Part shown: one piece after another, positions 63,698 to 64,000 of the stretch
Position numbering within the stretch: position 1 is the first letter of the stretch
Layout: the number at the start of each line of letters is the position of its first letter
Source of the DNA: Methanoculleus sp. UBA374
Lineage (GTDB): Archaea > Halobacteriota > Methanomicrobia > Methanomicrobiales > Methanoculleaceae
NCBI GenBank assembly: GCA_002508705.1
Contig: DAYL01000019.1
Location: 53,028-117,027, forward strand
Direction: 5' to 3'
Length of the DNA stretch: 64,000 bases
Notes under the pieces: generated by a model
Told to the model about the DNA's origin: nothing
The model's database searches: none
Seen by the model: the letters and a program-made list of their open reading frames with translations, nothing else
Made by a program: the position numbers and the translations under genes

Positions 63698-64000
63698 AGG
63701 AGCGCCGTGTCTTGCAACATGCGCAGATGTGGTTGTTCTTGGATGGTATCGCAATGTGTGCGTGTGTCCATCTCTCTTAGAAAACTCATCGGCGTCCCGG
63801 ATCATGGAATCTATCATGAGCGCAGGTTGTCTCAGCGGCGTTATCTTCAAGTACCGTGTCGGAAAAGGGAAAATTCCTGGATATCTGGGAAGTCATCCTA
63901 AAAGTTTTCAGCGGCTGACGATTCCTATAGTTCAGAGTATGCTGTCGCCTCCCCGCGAAAAATTGAGTGATCTCTGGTGTCAAACCTCTGATACGGCTCC
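63698..64000. other. 3' end of window, no supported gene
   Basis: The last 303 bases hold short frames on both strands with no ribosome site or recognisable motif. A partial gene entering from beyond 64000 cannot be excluded. Confidence 0.4.

Overview
The window is chromosomal DNA of a high-GC euryarchaeal methanogen, most likely a Methanoculleus-type member of the Methanomicrobiales. The archaeal character rests on transcription factor E, an LSm protein, a CDC48/VAT AAA ATPase, archaeal-type alanyl-tRNA synthetase, Trm56, bifunctional FBP aldolase/phosphatase, a DHH nuclease with S1/OB domains, AT-rich TATA promoters and several leaderless-looking starts. The methanogen assignment rests on the COG1900/ferredoxin/COG2122 homocysteine genes. 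The genus is an inference from overall gene content. I found no rRNA, tRNA, CRISPR array or intact insertion sequence.

Layout: 1-4.9 kb holds the end of guaB, an ArsR-like regulator, an Hsp20-like protein, LSm plus a winged-helix protein, FBP aldolase/phosphatase and a second Hsp20 protein. 4.9-9.3 kb holds CDC48, 5-formyl-THF cyclo-ligase, an AhpD-like protein and a methyltransferase. 9.4-18.2 kb holds thiC, a NrdG-like radical SAM protein, a run of UPF0200 kinase-like protein, sugar isomerase and RNase Z, a MgtE-like permease with its PhoU/TrkA-C partner (both internally duplicated), and an archaeal RecJ-like DHH protein. 18.4-20.9 kb carries small and surface proteins.

21.0-26.1 kb is a compact minus-strand operon: a ParA-type ATPase, a large soluble multi-PAS chemoreceptor, CheW and CheR. 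26.4-31.1 kb holds a lipoprotein, adenine deaminase, TerC, a small Cys-rich protein and a DUF1624 membrane protein. 31.3-34.4 kb is an accessory block: a CARF-like protein, a PIN-like nuclease and a HAD hydrolase in one overlapping minus-strand operon, divergent from a helix-turn-helix protein. 34.7-39.0 kb is one giant HEAT-repeat gene.

39.1-45.7 kb returns to housekeeping: an ACT regulator, TFE with an HD protein, wHTH-Trm56-ATP-grasp, and the three-gene homocysteine cluster. 45.8-53.0 kb holds a PEGA surface protein, Nif3 with a SWIM protein, alaS with a membrane HTH protein, a 41-residue zinc ribbon and a UPF0316 membrane protein. 52.8-64 kb holds a sugar dehydrogenase, an ABM monooxygenase, an alcohol dehydrogenase remnant, Lhr helicase with its phosphoesterase, hexuloisomerase, aminotransferase, M42 peptidase, ferredoxin, an SMR exporter and a cobalamin adenosyltransferase.

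The two most interesting loci are the ParA/soluble-receptor chemotaxis operon and the CARF-like/PIN-like module with no CRISPR array in view. All functional calls come from reading motifs by eye, without database searches.
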